From Mesorhizobium sp. M4B.F.Ca.ET.058.02.1.1 (GTDB lineage Bacteria; Pseudomonadota; Alphaproteobacteria; Rhizobiales; Rhizobiaceae): a stretch of 64,000 nt of DNA. The stretch lies in contig NZ_CP034450.1 of assembly GCF_003952505.1 (NCBI RefSeq), forward strand, positions 2,728,001 to 2,792,000, given 5' to 3'. The first letter of the stretch is position 1, and every line of letters begins with the position of its first letter. The notes under the pieces were generated by a model that made no database searches, was not told the origin of the DNA, and saw only the letters and a program-made list of their open reading frames with translations. Of this stretch, positions 32,019 to 39,770 are shown one piece after another. The position numbers and the translations under genes were made by a program.

Positions 32019-32873
32019 GCTCCACTCCCAATTCGATCCAGCGATTGCAGTCGGCGCGGCAAGCAATTGCGGCCCGCCGGCGATCAACGCCACCGGCGCA
32101 TAAAGGCGCTCGGCAATGATGAGTGCCGCCATGCGTTCCTCTTCCGCGTCCTTGAAAAGCACCACATCGTCAGCCTGCAGGCTTCGAAGCTCGCCAAGGG
32201 TGATCGCAAGCGGGCCACGCCGAAGGCAGACCGGCAGCGGAAATTCGGCTGGGATCGGCGGCCTCGCCTTGCCGAGCTCGTCGAGAAGGCGGCCGAACCG
32301 CGCCGCCAGGCCTGCGTCTTTGGTGTTCAGGACGCAGACTATGGTTTCATCCTTGCCGGTCAGGACAAAGGCGAATGGGGGATCGTCCGGAGTGGTGTCT
32401 CCTGGTGCGACCGAGGTGATCGTGATCGTCCCACCCAGTCTGCCCTCGATCCATTCGAGATCTACTTCGAACGCGGCCTCCAACAGCAGTGCGGCGTGGG
32501 CGGGCGCCAATCGTTTCATGTCGGCTAGGTCGTCGGCCCTGGCGAAGCCCTGTTCAACGACGGAAAGCGGCAGGCGCAATTTACCCGTCGTGTCTCCGAC
32601 CATGAACGCGATGTTCCACAGCTGCTGGTTCTCAGGGTTCGACGCCGACCAGGCGGCGGCGATCGCCACCGCCTTTCCCGCAATCGTTATCTCGGCGGGA
32701 GCACGGCGGCGGTAGAAGGCGTTCAATGCGCCAACGTCCACAGCCGCAACAGATTCCAGCGTCAGCCGTTCGCCAATGCGCGACCGTGTGGTCGTGCGTT
32801 TCGCTGGTTTTACCCGCGCTTTCGTTTTTGCCGGGGCGAAGGCTTGAGGCATCACATCCATAGTCACAGTCAC
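31746..32873 (-). CDS. sctQ: Type III secretion C-ring/sorting-platform protein SctQ
   Basis: This 375-aa cytoplasmic protein of the YscQ/HrcQ/RhcQ family forms the sorting platform that docks ATPase and substrates. Two SpoA-like surface-presentation domains are seen, at about residues 205-270 and 300-370; the second contains TLDELPVALAFEIGRTAMPLGEVRQL and RIGESLGVRILRM. An internal start with a good ribosome site lies at 32018. Neighbours are sctO upstream and sctR downstream. Confidence 0.9.
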   Translation of the reverse strand: MTVTMDVMPQAFAPAKTKARVKPAKRTTTRSRIGERLTLESVAAVDVGALNAFYRRRAPAEITIAGKAVAIAAAWSASNPENQQLWNIAFMVGDTTGKLRLPLSVVEQGFARADDLADMKRLAPAHAALLLEAAFEVDLEWIEGRLGGTITITSVAPGDTTPDDPPFAFVLTGKDETIVCVLNTKDAGLAARFGRLLDELGKARPPIPAEFPLPVCLRRGPLAITLGELRSLQADDVVLFKDAEEERMAALIIAERLYAPVALIAGGPQLLAAPTAIAGSNWEWSMNQNTPPPAGQTLEESTLDELPVALAFEIGRTAMPLGEVRQLAPGAVVALADVTEANVDIIANGKRVGRGEIVRIGESLGVRILRMFDNA

Positions 32874-32881
32874 AGATTGGG

Positions 32882-33355
32882 TTATCGTTCTGTGGGCGGG
32901 CGCGGTGGGCCGCGCTCCTCTTCCTCGGAAAGTTCGGCAAGCGCCAGGCGACGACGCGCGGTGCGTTTGCTCAAATGCTCCAGAAGCCCATCCAGCTTCA
33001 CTACGGCCTTCATGCTTGCGCGATGATGCTTGCGGGCTACCGACAACTCCACCTTCCGTCGCTGTGCGGCGACCTCGGCCATCTTCTCGCTTTCCCGCAA
33101 CTGCTCGGTTTTTCTGGCGGCGATTTCGAACCGTCCCTGAAGCCGGGAGAGGCTGGCCGCCTTGACCGGCTGTCCAACAAGCGCACCGAAGGCTGCATCT
33201 TCGGCGTCGACTATGCGCTGAAGGTGCTCCGTGACCGCGGCGGCCGCCTCCTGCCCCTCCCTTGCGGCCCGGTGCGCGGCGGCGTGCCTTCTGATCACCA
33301 CTTCCTTTGCGCGTTCTTCACGGCGGTGTCTGAGGTCGCGCAATCGAGCGATCAT
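32882..33355 (-). CDS. sctO: Type III secretion stalk protein SctO
   Basis: This 157-aa, highly charged protein is rich in Arg, Glu and Ala and predicted to be a long coiled coil (RDLRHRREERAKEVVIRRHAAAHRAAREGQEAAAA and so on). SctO (YscO/FliJ-like) sits in the ATPase hexamer centre and couples it to the export gate. The position directly after sctN is the usual one. ATG 33355 lies one base after the sctN stop and has AAGGAG six bases upstream. Confidence 0.8.
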   Translation of the reverse strand: MIARLRDLRHRREERAKEVVIRRHAAAHRAAREGQEAAAAVTEHLQRIVDAEDAAFGALVGQPVKAASLSRLQGRFEIAARKTEQLRESEKMAEVAAQRRKVELSVARKHHRASMKAVVKLDGLLEHLSKRTARRRLALAELSEEEERGPPRPPTER

Positions 33356-33356
33356 G

Positions 33357-34715
33357 TCACGCTCCTTCATAAGCGATCTCCCGCATGCGTTGGCGTGTCT
33401 TCTCGATGCTCTCGTGTGTGGCGGACGCCTGTCGCAGGAAGGCGTTGATGGCGTCGATCTTCGCCACAGCCTCATCCGCCACCGCATCGCCGCCCTTTTC
33501 ATACTCGCCGACGCGCAGGAGAAGTTCGATATCGGCGTAGCGGGCAAGCAGCTCGCGCAGGCGGCTGGCGTCGGCCCGATGCACCGGGGGCACGACGGCA
33601 TCCATCAGACGGCTTCGGCTGCGCAGGACGTCGATGGCGGGGAAATGGTTGCGCTGCGCAAGTTCGTTCGACAGGAAGACGTGGCCATCTAGAAGCGCCT
33701 GGATTTCCTCGGCGACCGGATCCAGCGTGCCGTCGCCTTCCAGGAGAACGCTGTAAAGGCTGGTGATGGACCCCACGCGACCAGGGCCCGAGCGCTCGAG
33801 CAGCCGCGGCAGGACGGCAAACAGCGAAGACGGAAAACCGCGACGCGTCGGTGGCTCGCCCGAGGCCAGGCCGATCTCGCGCTGGGCACGGGCAAATCTC
33901 GTAATGTTGTCCATCGCAAGCAGCACATGCTTGCCCTGGTCGCGAAAATATTCCGCAATGCTAGTCGCCACATAGGCCGCCTTGACGCGCTCGATGGCGG
34001 GCCGGTCGGATGTCGCGACGACGACGATTGCCCGCTGCCGCCCTTCCGGTCCAAGCTGATGCTCTAGGAATTCGCGAACCTCGCGTCCACGTTCGCCGAC
34101 AAGGGCGACCACGGCGACATCGGCATCGGTGCCGCTGACGATGTCGGAAAGCAGGATCGACTTGCCGACACCGGGCTCGCCGAAAATGCCGACGCGCTGT
34201 CCGCGCGCGCAAGTGAGCAACCCATCGAGAGCGCGGATTCCAAGCTGGATCGGCTCGGAAATCAAACTGCGCTCGAGCGGAGATGGCGGATAGGCATTGA
34301 CCGGATAGCTGCCGACAATGCCATCCGGCGAGAGCGGCTCGCCGTCCAATGGCTCGCCGAGCGCGCTGATCACCCGACCCAAGAGGCCAGGACCGACGGG
34401 CACCAACTGCTCCTTTCCGGTCGCAACGACCTCCGTCAGGCTTGAAAGACCGGTCAGGTCGCCAAGCGGAACGAGGATCGCCATCTCGTCCATCAGGCCG
34501 ACGACTTCCGCCTTGGTCGTCCTGCCGGTTCTGGGGTCTACCAATTCACATATCTCGCCGATCCGGGCCTCCTCCACGGTCGCGTGGATGACCGTGCCGG
34601 TAACCCGCCGCACGCGCCCTCGCCTCGGCCGGCTGGCATCGTCGCGCAGGCCGGAACGCAGGCCGGGGATGATGGACGCCAGGCGATTTTCGATTTCGGC
34701 AGCGTGCGCCGTCAT
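33357..34715 (-). CDS. sctN: Type III secretion ATPase SctN
   Basis: This 452-aa ATPase is related to FliI and F1-beta. Walker A GIFGEPGVGKSILLSDIV is near residue 175. Walker B HVLLAMDNITRFARAQREIGLASGEPPTRRGFPSS and the LLERSGPGRVGSITSLYSVLLEGDG block are highly conserved. It unfolds effectors and releases chaperones at the base of the injectisome. Its first four bases overlap the end of sctL. Confidence 0.97.
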   Translation of the reverse strand: MTAHAAEIENRLASIIPGLRSGLRDDASRPRRGRVRRVTGTVIHATVEEARIGEICELVDPRTGRTTKAEVVGLMDEMAILVPLGDLTGLSSLTEVVATGKEQLVPVGPGLLGRVISALGEPLDGEPLSPDGIVGSYPVNAYPPSPLERSLISEPIQLGIRALDGLLTCARGQRVGIFGEPGVGKSILLSDIVSGTDADVAVVALVGERGREVREFLEHQLGPEGRQRAIVVVATSDRPAIERVKAAYVATSIAEYFRDQGKHVLLAMDNITRFARAQREIGLASGEPPTRRGFPSSLFAVLPRLLERSGPGRVGSITSLYSVLLEGDGTLDPVAEEIQALLDGHVFLSNELAQRNHFPAIDVLRSRSRLMDAVVPPVHRADASRLRELLARYADIELLLRVGEYEKGGDAVADEAVAKIDAINAFLRQASATHESIEKTRQRMREIAYEGA

Positions 34716-35329
34716 GGAACCTCCGCCTTTGACCCTATCGCGGCCGCTATGGCATTGAGCTGCGCGTCGATGCTGGCATCGACGACGGCAAAGTCGGTCG
34801 AAACGATGCAGGCGCCGGCCGCCAGCGCATCATCCGCGTCGATCTCGACGGTCATGCCCAGATCGCTCTCGCGCAAGACCGCGTCCAGCTCATCGCGAAC
34901 CCTGTCGACGGAAGCGGGATGAACCCGGACTTTCAGATATTTGGCGCGGCGTATTTCGGAAACCGCGTGCCTCGCGGCCTTGGCGACAAGCGTGCCGACG
35001 TCGAACTCGCCCAGCATTCGCCTGACGATTTCGATGGCCAGACCGATGACTTCCGCCTGCAGTCCGCCAAGATAGCGATCCACCTTGACCGCTGTTTCGC
35101 CGATCAGCCGCGTGGCGTCCGCATCGCCCTGCGCCTTGCCGTCCTCATAGCCCTGCGCATATTCGGCCGCGTAGGCTCGGCGAGCGGCCTCACGCAACTG
35201 CTGGGCATCGCGCCTCGCCTCGTCGAGAAAGGCGTGCCCATCCTGCCAGGCGCGCGCCTCAGCGGCGCGCAGGATGCGGGCATAAGGGCGCCCTGGCATG
35301 TCATTGGTCGCTGTTCCCGGTTCGACCAT
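34712..35329 (-). CDS. sctL: Type III secretion ATPase regulator SctL (NolV-like)
   Basis: This 205-aa protein matches the YscL/FliH/NolV family, the stator that links the ATPase to the sorting platform. The N-terminal half is a charged helix (LDEARRDAQQLREAARRAYAAEYAQGYEDGKAQG); the C-terminal half includes VRVHPASVDRVRDEL and GACIVSTDFAVVDASIDAQLNAI, as in FliH. Start 35329 is five bases beyond the sctK stop; a longer frame overlaps sctK. Confidence 0.88.
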   Translation of the reverse strand: MVEPGTATNDMPGRPYARILRAAEARAWQDGHAFLDEARRDAQQLREAARRAYAAEYAQGYEDGKAQGDADATRLIGETAVKVDRYLGGLQAEVIGLAIEIVRRMLGEFDVGTLVAKAARHAVSEIRRAKYLKVRVHPASVDRVRDELDAVLRESDLGMTVEIDADDALAAGACIVSTDFAVVDASIDAQLNAIAAAIGSKAEVP

Positions 35330-35333
35330 TACG

Positions 35334-35951
35334 CTAGCCCATCGCTCGTCGGACAATCGCCGGACCGGCTTCGGCAAACGGCTCAGTCGTCTGATCGACA
35401 AGCTCGTGCGGCATCAGCTTGAGACGAACTCGCATGCTCGTCCCGCCCGGCATCGCCTGACACCACGCGCCAAGGCAACTCAGGCCGTCGGCATAGACGC
35501 GACGGTGAATATCCTCCAAGGGCTGCAAAGGCTGCAGCGGACCGGCCAGGTCGCGGTTGGCGACCGCGAACGTGCAGAGATCCGCACCGAGTGCCACCTG
35601 CAACGCATCGGCCTCGCGTCCGTCAATGACAGCGGCCAGATTTCCGGCCCAGTAGATCGCGCCCGAGCGAAGCACGAGTTCCTCCAACTCCTCCCCCGAT
35701 GACAAGGCGATTGCCCGATCCACCGCGTCGGCCGGTTCATCGACCGCGCAAGAGAGCCGATAGCGCTCGAGCAGCAAATTCGACAAGCGCTGCTGCAGGC
35801 GTTGTGTCCGCAGCATGCGCTCGCAAGCGGCCTCGCTGATCGTGCCGTCAAAGCAGTCCGCCAGCCGAGCCGCATCCGCATAGGATGCGGGGTTGGACAT
35901 GAATGCCTGCCATTCCGGGCTGGCGGTTTGCTGCGAGCCAGTCCGGGTCAT
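35334..35951 (-). CDS. sctK: Type III secretion protein SctK (NolU-like)
   Basis: This 205-aa protein corresponds by position and size to NolU/YscK, an accessory of the sorting platform that lies between sctJ and sctL. Conserved-looking stretches are RLSNLLLERYRLSC and ELVLRSGAIYWAGNLAAVIDGREADAL, plus LGAWCQAMPGG. Start 35951 makes an ATGA overlap with sctJ. The family is poorly conserved, so position carries much of the weight. Confidence 0.78.
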   Translation of the reverse strand: MTRTGSQQTASPEWQAFMSNPASYADAARLADCFDGTISEAACERMLRTQRLQQRLSNLLLERYRLSCAVDEPADAVDRAIALSSGEELEELVLRSGAIYWAGNLAAVIDGREADALQVALGADLCTFAVANRDLAGPLQPLQPLEDIHRRVYADGLSCLGAWCQAMPGGTSMRVRLKLMPHELVDQTTEPFAEAGPAIVRRAMG

Positions 35952-36787
35952 GTCTTCTTCACCGGCAGAGCGGTCGCGTCGAGCGCGTAGACACCCGGAC
36001 GTCGATACCACTGGAGGTAAGCCAGCCGGGCAGCCAGCGCGAGTATGGCGGCCGCCATGCCGTAAAACAGCCACATGGCGGCGGCGACGCTGTCCGGATG
36101 CAGCCAAAGTCCGAGGAATGTCGTGAAGCCTGCTTCGCCGGTTTGTTGTTCGGGGGCCGTTGCGGTCACCGGAATGAGCGTGACCGAAACATTGTCATAG
36201 GTCAGTCCGGCGATGCCCTTGGCTACCAGCATCTTGACCTGCGGGATCAGCTCATTCATCGGAACCGATGCGCGATGCCGGATGAAGACGGAGGCGGACG
36301 ACGGCACCAACTGCTGTCTCAGCGGATCGTTTTCGGGCAGGACGAGATGAACGCGCGCCGAAAGCACGCCGTCGATGTCCGAGATCGTCTGCGAAAGTTC
36401 CTGGCTCAAGCCGTAGATCATCGTCGCCCGCTCCTCTACCGGCGAGGACACCAGCCCATCTCTCTTGAACACCTCGCCGAGCGTCTGGAATTCCTGCTTG
36501 GGCAGCCCGCTTTCATCGAGAATCACCATGGCTTCGGCGAAACGGTCCTTCTGCACGGAGACCGTCATCTTGCCGTCCTTGCCGGCCTCGCGCTGGGCCG
36601 GAATCCCGTGACGCATCAGCGTGGCGACGATCTCGTTGGCCTGCCGCTGGTTGAGGTTGGAATAGAGCTCCACCGAGCACGCCTGCAGCACAAGCATACC
36701 CGTGACAACGAGCGCGACACGGCACCAGGCGCCGCACCGATTCAAAAACGTTGATCGCTGCGGCAAGGACAGGGTGGGCACGAACAC
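35948..36787 (-). CDS. sctJ: Type III secretion inner-ring lipoprotein SctJ (NolT-like)
   Basis: This 279-aa inner-membrane ring protein is homologous to YscJ/FliF/NolT/RhcJ. The signal sequence ends with lipobox LQAC near residue 37, followed by SVELYSNLNQRQANEIVATLMRHGI. The ring-building motif PVEERATMIYGLSQELSQTISDIDGVLSARVHLVLPE is well conserved. A C-terminal membrane helix (AAAMWLFYGMAAAILALAARLAYL) anchors it. It is preceded by sctI. Confidence 0.95.
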   Translation of the reverse strand: MFVPTLSLPQRSTFLNRCGAWCRVALVVTGMLVLQACSVELYSNLNQRQANEIVATLMRHGIPAQREAGKDGKMTVSVQKDRFAEAMVILDESGLPKQEFQTLGEVFKRDGLVSSPVEERATMIYGLSQELSQTISDIDGVLSARVHLVLPENDPLRQQLVPSSASVFIRHRASVPMNELIPQVKMLVAKGIAGLTYDNVSVTLIPVTATAPEQQTGEAGFTTFLGLWLHPDSVAAAMWLFYGMAAAILALAARLAYLQWYRRPGVYALDATALPVKKT

Positions 36788-36797
36788 TCCGTAGCGC

Positions 36798-37430
36798 TTA
36801 CTGTTGCTTGATCAGCGTGCTGGTGGACGACGTGACCGCGGTCACGCTGCTCGTCACCACCTCGAGATTGGCGGCTGCCCACATCACCGAAATCGATCGC
36901 TCGAGCAGTTGCTCGGCATTCTTTGCAGGCGCGTTTTCGCCTTCCTTGCCCGATGGCGCCGCCTTGCCGGCGCCTTCGGGCACCGAGGCTGCTTCAGCGT
37001 TCACGGGGGCGTTCGCCTGGCCAAGGGCTTTCTGGACCTGCTGCATGGTTCCTTCAAGCGACCGAACGGCTGACCCAAAGAGTGCCGAGGGATCGGTGAG
37101 CGCCCCACCCCCTGCCTTCTCCGCCTCGGCCAGATAGTCGAAGAGTTGGCGTTCGACGATCGGTTCGGTCCGTTCCGCTTTGGCGGATTGTCCAACCATT
37201 GCCGGATTGGCGCCGGACGATGCCTGCGCCACCTGCTGACCGGCCCGCGTAGCGACATCGCCGCGCTCGGGCGTGCTGGCCTTTGCGACATCGTGCTTTT
37301 CCTGCTTGGCGCCTACCATCCGGTTACCCGGCTGCGCTGCCGCGCCGGCGGTGATCTGCTGTTGTGCGCTTATACTGGTGGTCAAATTTGCCAGCGATGC
37401 TTCCAGGGCTCCAATCGGCGCGATCTGCAT
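36798..37430 (-). CDS. sctI: Type III secretion inner-rod protein SctI (NolB-like)
   Basis: This 210-aa protein lies directly upstream of sctJ, the position of nolB. The last 40 residues (AEQLLERSISVMWAAANLEV, then VTSSVTAVTSSTSTLIKQQ) match the pattern of inner-rod proteins, whose C-terminal helix packs at the base of the needle. The N-terminal 160 residues are low-complexity and rich in Ala and Gln. It is longer than usual for NolB. Assignment depends on the C-terminus and the gene order. Confidence 0.75.
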   Translation of the reverse strand: MQIAPIGALEASLANLTTSISAQQQITAGAAAQPGNRMVGAKQEKHDVAKASTPERGDVATRAGQQVAQASSGANPAMVGQSAKAERTEPIVERQLFDYLAEAEKAGGGALTDPSALFGSAVRSLEGTMQQVQKALGQANAPVNAEAASVPEGAGKAAPSGKEGENAPAKNAEQLLERSISVMWAAANLEVVTSSVTAVTSSTSTLIKQQ

Positions 37431-37447
37431 GAACCTGGCCTCCTGTT

Positions 37448-38092
37448 TCAGTTTGGACTGACGGGCACATTCTGTGTCTCCGCCAGCTTGCCGCCGCGGA
37501 AAACGCGGATCGAAACGACTTTGCCGGGCTCCTGCTTCGTGCTCGATGCGGGAACGCCAAGTGTCTTTCGGACGAGTTCCACATAGGACGGCGGCCCAGA
37601 CACCGAGACGACATCGTCTTGCCTGGAAACCTTGATCGGAAACCTCGGATCGATGACGCCCAGGCGCTGCAGCCGATCTTCCGCGCCGGCAGCCGTGTCG
37701 GCATTGAGCGGGATCATCTCCGTCTGGACTTCAGCCTCGGTCGCGACGTTCATGACGATGCCGTCGAAATGCCAGACCAGCCCGTACCGATTGCAGATCT
37801 CTTCCAGGAATTCGCGGGCCGTTCCAACCGGCATGCCGGCGCTCAGGCGCCCCTTCACAAGCTTGCTGACACGCATTGGCACGCGCATGTTGCGGCCAAG
37901 CTCGACCAGCGCGTCCGTCACCGACTGATCGACCGTGATGTATTTGTAAGGACCGGCAGGCCAGCGTGGCTCGGCGGCATTTGCCCACGAGGAAGCAAGG
38001 CCAAGCATCAGGATCATCGCAAGGCCGCCCGCGAAGACAGCCTTGGTTCCCGACGACCAGTCCGCATGGCAGGTACCGCGTCCCGTCAACAT
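37448..38092 (-). CDS. sctC: Secretin N-terminal domain protein (NolW/RhcC1-like SctC piece)
   Basis: This 214-aa exported protein has a signal sequence (AVFAGGLAMILMLGLASSWANA) and two small periplasmic domains of the secretin type: YKYITVDQSVTDALVELGRNMRVPMRVS (N0) and FPIKVSRQDDVVSVSGPPSYVELVRKTL (N1-like). The beta-barrel secretin domain is missing. Rhizobial type III systems commonly split SctC into RhcC1 (NolW) and RhcC2; this is the first part. No RhcC2 gene is in the window. It is the first gene of the minus-strand sct operon. Confidence 0.86.
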   Translation of the reverse strand: MLTGRGTCHADWSSGTKAVFAGGLAMILMLGLASSWANAAEPRWPAGPYKYITVDQSVTDALVELGRNMRVPMRVSKLVKGRLSAGMPVGTAREFLEEICNRYGLVWHFDGIVMNVATEAEVQTEMIPLNADTAAGAEDRLQRLGVIDPRFPIKVSRQDDVVSVSGPPSYVELVRKTLGVPASSTKQEPGKVVSIRVFRGGKLAETQNVPVSPN

Positions 38093-38182
38093 AGGTCCTA
38101 TCGCAAAGGGACGCGAAGTGATGGCCCGCGTCGCCTGTCTCGTGGTTTACCCGCCAATTCACTTGTATCGTGCGCACTGCAA

Positions 38183-38198
38183 AATTGGAAGTCCAATT
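38183..38198. promoter_or_regulatory. Palindrome 1 upstream of the sctC-sctT operon
   Basis: AATTGGAAGTCCAATT is a perfect palindrome with 7-bp arms and a 2-bp core, 91 bases upstream of the sctC start. It is paired with a similar site 30 bp away at 38213-38228. Spacing near three DNA turns suggests cooperative binding of two dimers, possibly of the LysR regulator encoded at 38821 or the RpiR regulator at 51764. Confidence 0.5.
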
Positions 38199-38212
38199 GG
38201 ATTTCTATTGCG

Positions 38213-38228
38213 CATTTGGTTCCAAATG
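38213..38228. promoter_or_regulatory. Palindrome 2 upstream of the sctC-sctT operon
   Basis: CATTTGGTTCCAAATG is a perfect palindrome with 7-bp arms (CATTTGG/CCAAATG) and a TT core, centred 30 bp from palindrome 1. The half-site TTCCAAATG recurs at 51849-51857 in the divergent region between the RpiR gene and the second sct operon. Confidence 0.5.
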
Positions 38229-38429
38229 TTGCGAACGGTGCGCAAAGCGATATGGTGCGCGCTGGAATCAGACATCACCGGTTCGTGATCGCCGGTTCGA
38301 TGCTCGAATTTGGGAGGGATGGGGCTCGGTGGCGGCAAACGGGAACCTGGTCGCGAGCCTGGATGCTCACGCCGGAATTCCGGGGCGCTGGACCCTGGTC
38401 TGTCCGCGCCTCGTCCAGCGCTTGGGTGA

Positions 38430-38824
38430 ATCAGTTCTGATTGCTGCCACGTTGACTGTCGCCGCGGCGCCGGCGCAGGCTCAATCGAACAGCGGCTATG
38501 ACCCGCGCAGCTGGAGCTACGATCAAGCCAGAAATGCGCTGGTCTCGCCATCCGCTCCCGACCAGGTTCCGGGGAGAAACACGGTCGGCAATCCCAGGGA
38601 GATCGTGGATTTCGATGAGGCTCAACGGAAAGGATCGATCGTGATCAACACCACGAAGCGGCGCCTCTACCACTTATTGGGAGACGGCAAGGCGCTGCGA
38701 TATGCGGCGTCGGGAGGGAGGGCTCGAGTGGTCCGGTCGCGACACGATTTCGAGCAAGAAGGACTGGCCGGATTGGCGCCCGCCAGCCAGATCGGCGCCC
38801 AGATTGTCCGGCATTGAACTGTGA
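38430..38824 (+). pseudogene. L,D-transpeptidase (ErfK/YkuD) remnant
   Basis: One frame reads a signal-like stretch (VLIAATLTVAAAPAQAQ), then KGSIVINTTKRRLYHLLGDG and KALRYA, the start of a periplasmic L,D-transpeptidase. At about 38725 the similarity jumps frame to EWSGRDTISSKKDWPDWRPPA, the next conserved block. A two-base loss would explain it. The catalytic part with the HG and CIR motifs is absent; the DNA runs straight into the LysR gene. This is therefore a decayed fragment. No proper start codon with a ribosome site was found. Confidence 0.72.
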
Positions 38825-39747
38825 TCCCTTTCAACATCAAGCAGCTCGAAACCTTTGTCCTGGTGGCGACTTTCGGAAGCTTTCGAAAGGCGGCGGAACG
38901 TCTGAACACAACACAGCCGGCGGTGTCGACCCGAATTGCCGGTCTGGAAGAAGCGCTCGGCGCGAAGTTATTTGAGAGGCAGAGCAGCACCGTAAGGCTG
39001 ACCGCAGAGGGACAACGGCTGCTGCCGCCAGCGCAGCGGGTGCTGCGCGTGGCCGAACGGCTGCAGTTGACGGCAAACTCTCTATCGGAGACCGCGGGAG
39101 TGCTCAGGCTCGGGGTTGCCGAGACCATCGTGCACACCTGGCTTCCCGATTTCCTCAAGGAATTGCAGGTAAACTATCCGCTCGTCGATACCGATATCGT
39201 CGTCGACACAACGACGACCCTTCGCAACGAGCTCATGTCCCACAGACTCGATCTTGCGGTGCTGATGGGCCCCATTCAGGAATACAGCATCGAGAATATG
39301 GAGCTGCCATCCTTCCCGCTCGTATGGGTCTGCTCGCCCGCCTTGAAACTACCCAACCGGGGCAAGCTGACGGTGAGCGACCTGATGCAATTCCCAATCA
39401 TCAGCTATGCGCGCACGACGAGACCTTACAGTGAGCTTTACCGCAAGCTGACCGGCGAGTTTGAAGCGACGCCGCGTATCTTTCCCGCCAATTCGCTGGC
39501 CGCTTCCATCAAGATGACGCTGAACGGGATCGGTATCGCCTCCCTCCCCAGGGAAGTCGTCCAAGACCACACGGCCAGCGGCACCCTGCGCATCGTCGAC
39601 TGCGAATGGCATCCCTCCGACCTGCGGTTCACCGCTTCGTACTCCTCCGAGCCATCGAATCCGATAGCGGAGCGGGCGGCAAAGTTGGCCGGTTGCATCG
39701 CACATGCATATGCCGCCAGAATCGGCAAGGCGCAGCCTGCCGACTAG
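38821..39747 (+). CDS. LysR-family transcriptional regulator
   Basis: This 308-aa regulator has the N-terminal winged helix FNIKQLETFVLVATFGSFRKAAERLNTTQPAVSTRIAGLEEALGAKLFERQ and a periplasmic-binding-like effector domain (GVLRLGVAETIVHTWLPDFLKELQVNYP onwards). An in-frame stop lies directly upstream, so GTG 38821 is the likely start. It sits between the sctC operon and the giant toxin-like gene and may control one or both. It is not obviously TtsI, which is a response regulator. Confidence 0.85.
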   Translation: MIPFNIKQLETFVLVATFGSFRKAAERLNTTQPAVSTRIAGLEEALGAKLFERQSSTVRLTAEGQRLLPPAQRVLRVAERLQLTANSLSETAGVLRLGVAETIVHTWLPDFLKELQVNYPLVDTDIVVDTTTTLRNELMSHRLDLAVLMGPIQEYSIENMELPSFPLVWVCSPALKLPNRGKLTVSDLMQFPIISYARTTRPYSELYRKLTGEFEATPRIFPANSLAASIKMTLNGIGIASLPREVVQDHTASGTLRIVDCEWHPSDLRFTASYSSEPSNPIAERAAKLAGCIAHAYAARIGKAQPAD

Positions 39748-39770
39748 CTCGCAGTTGAGCCCGTGGCGCC

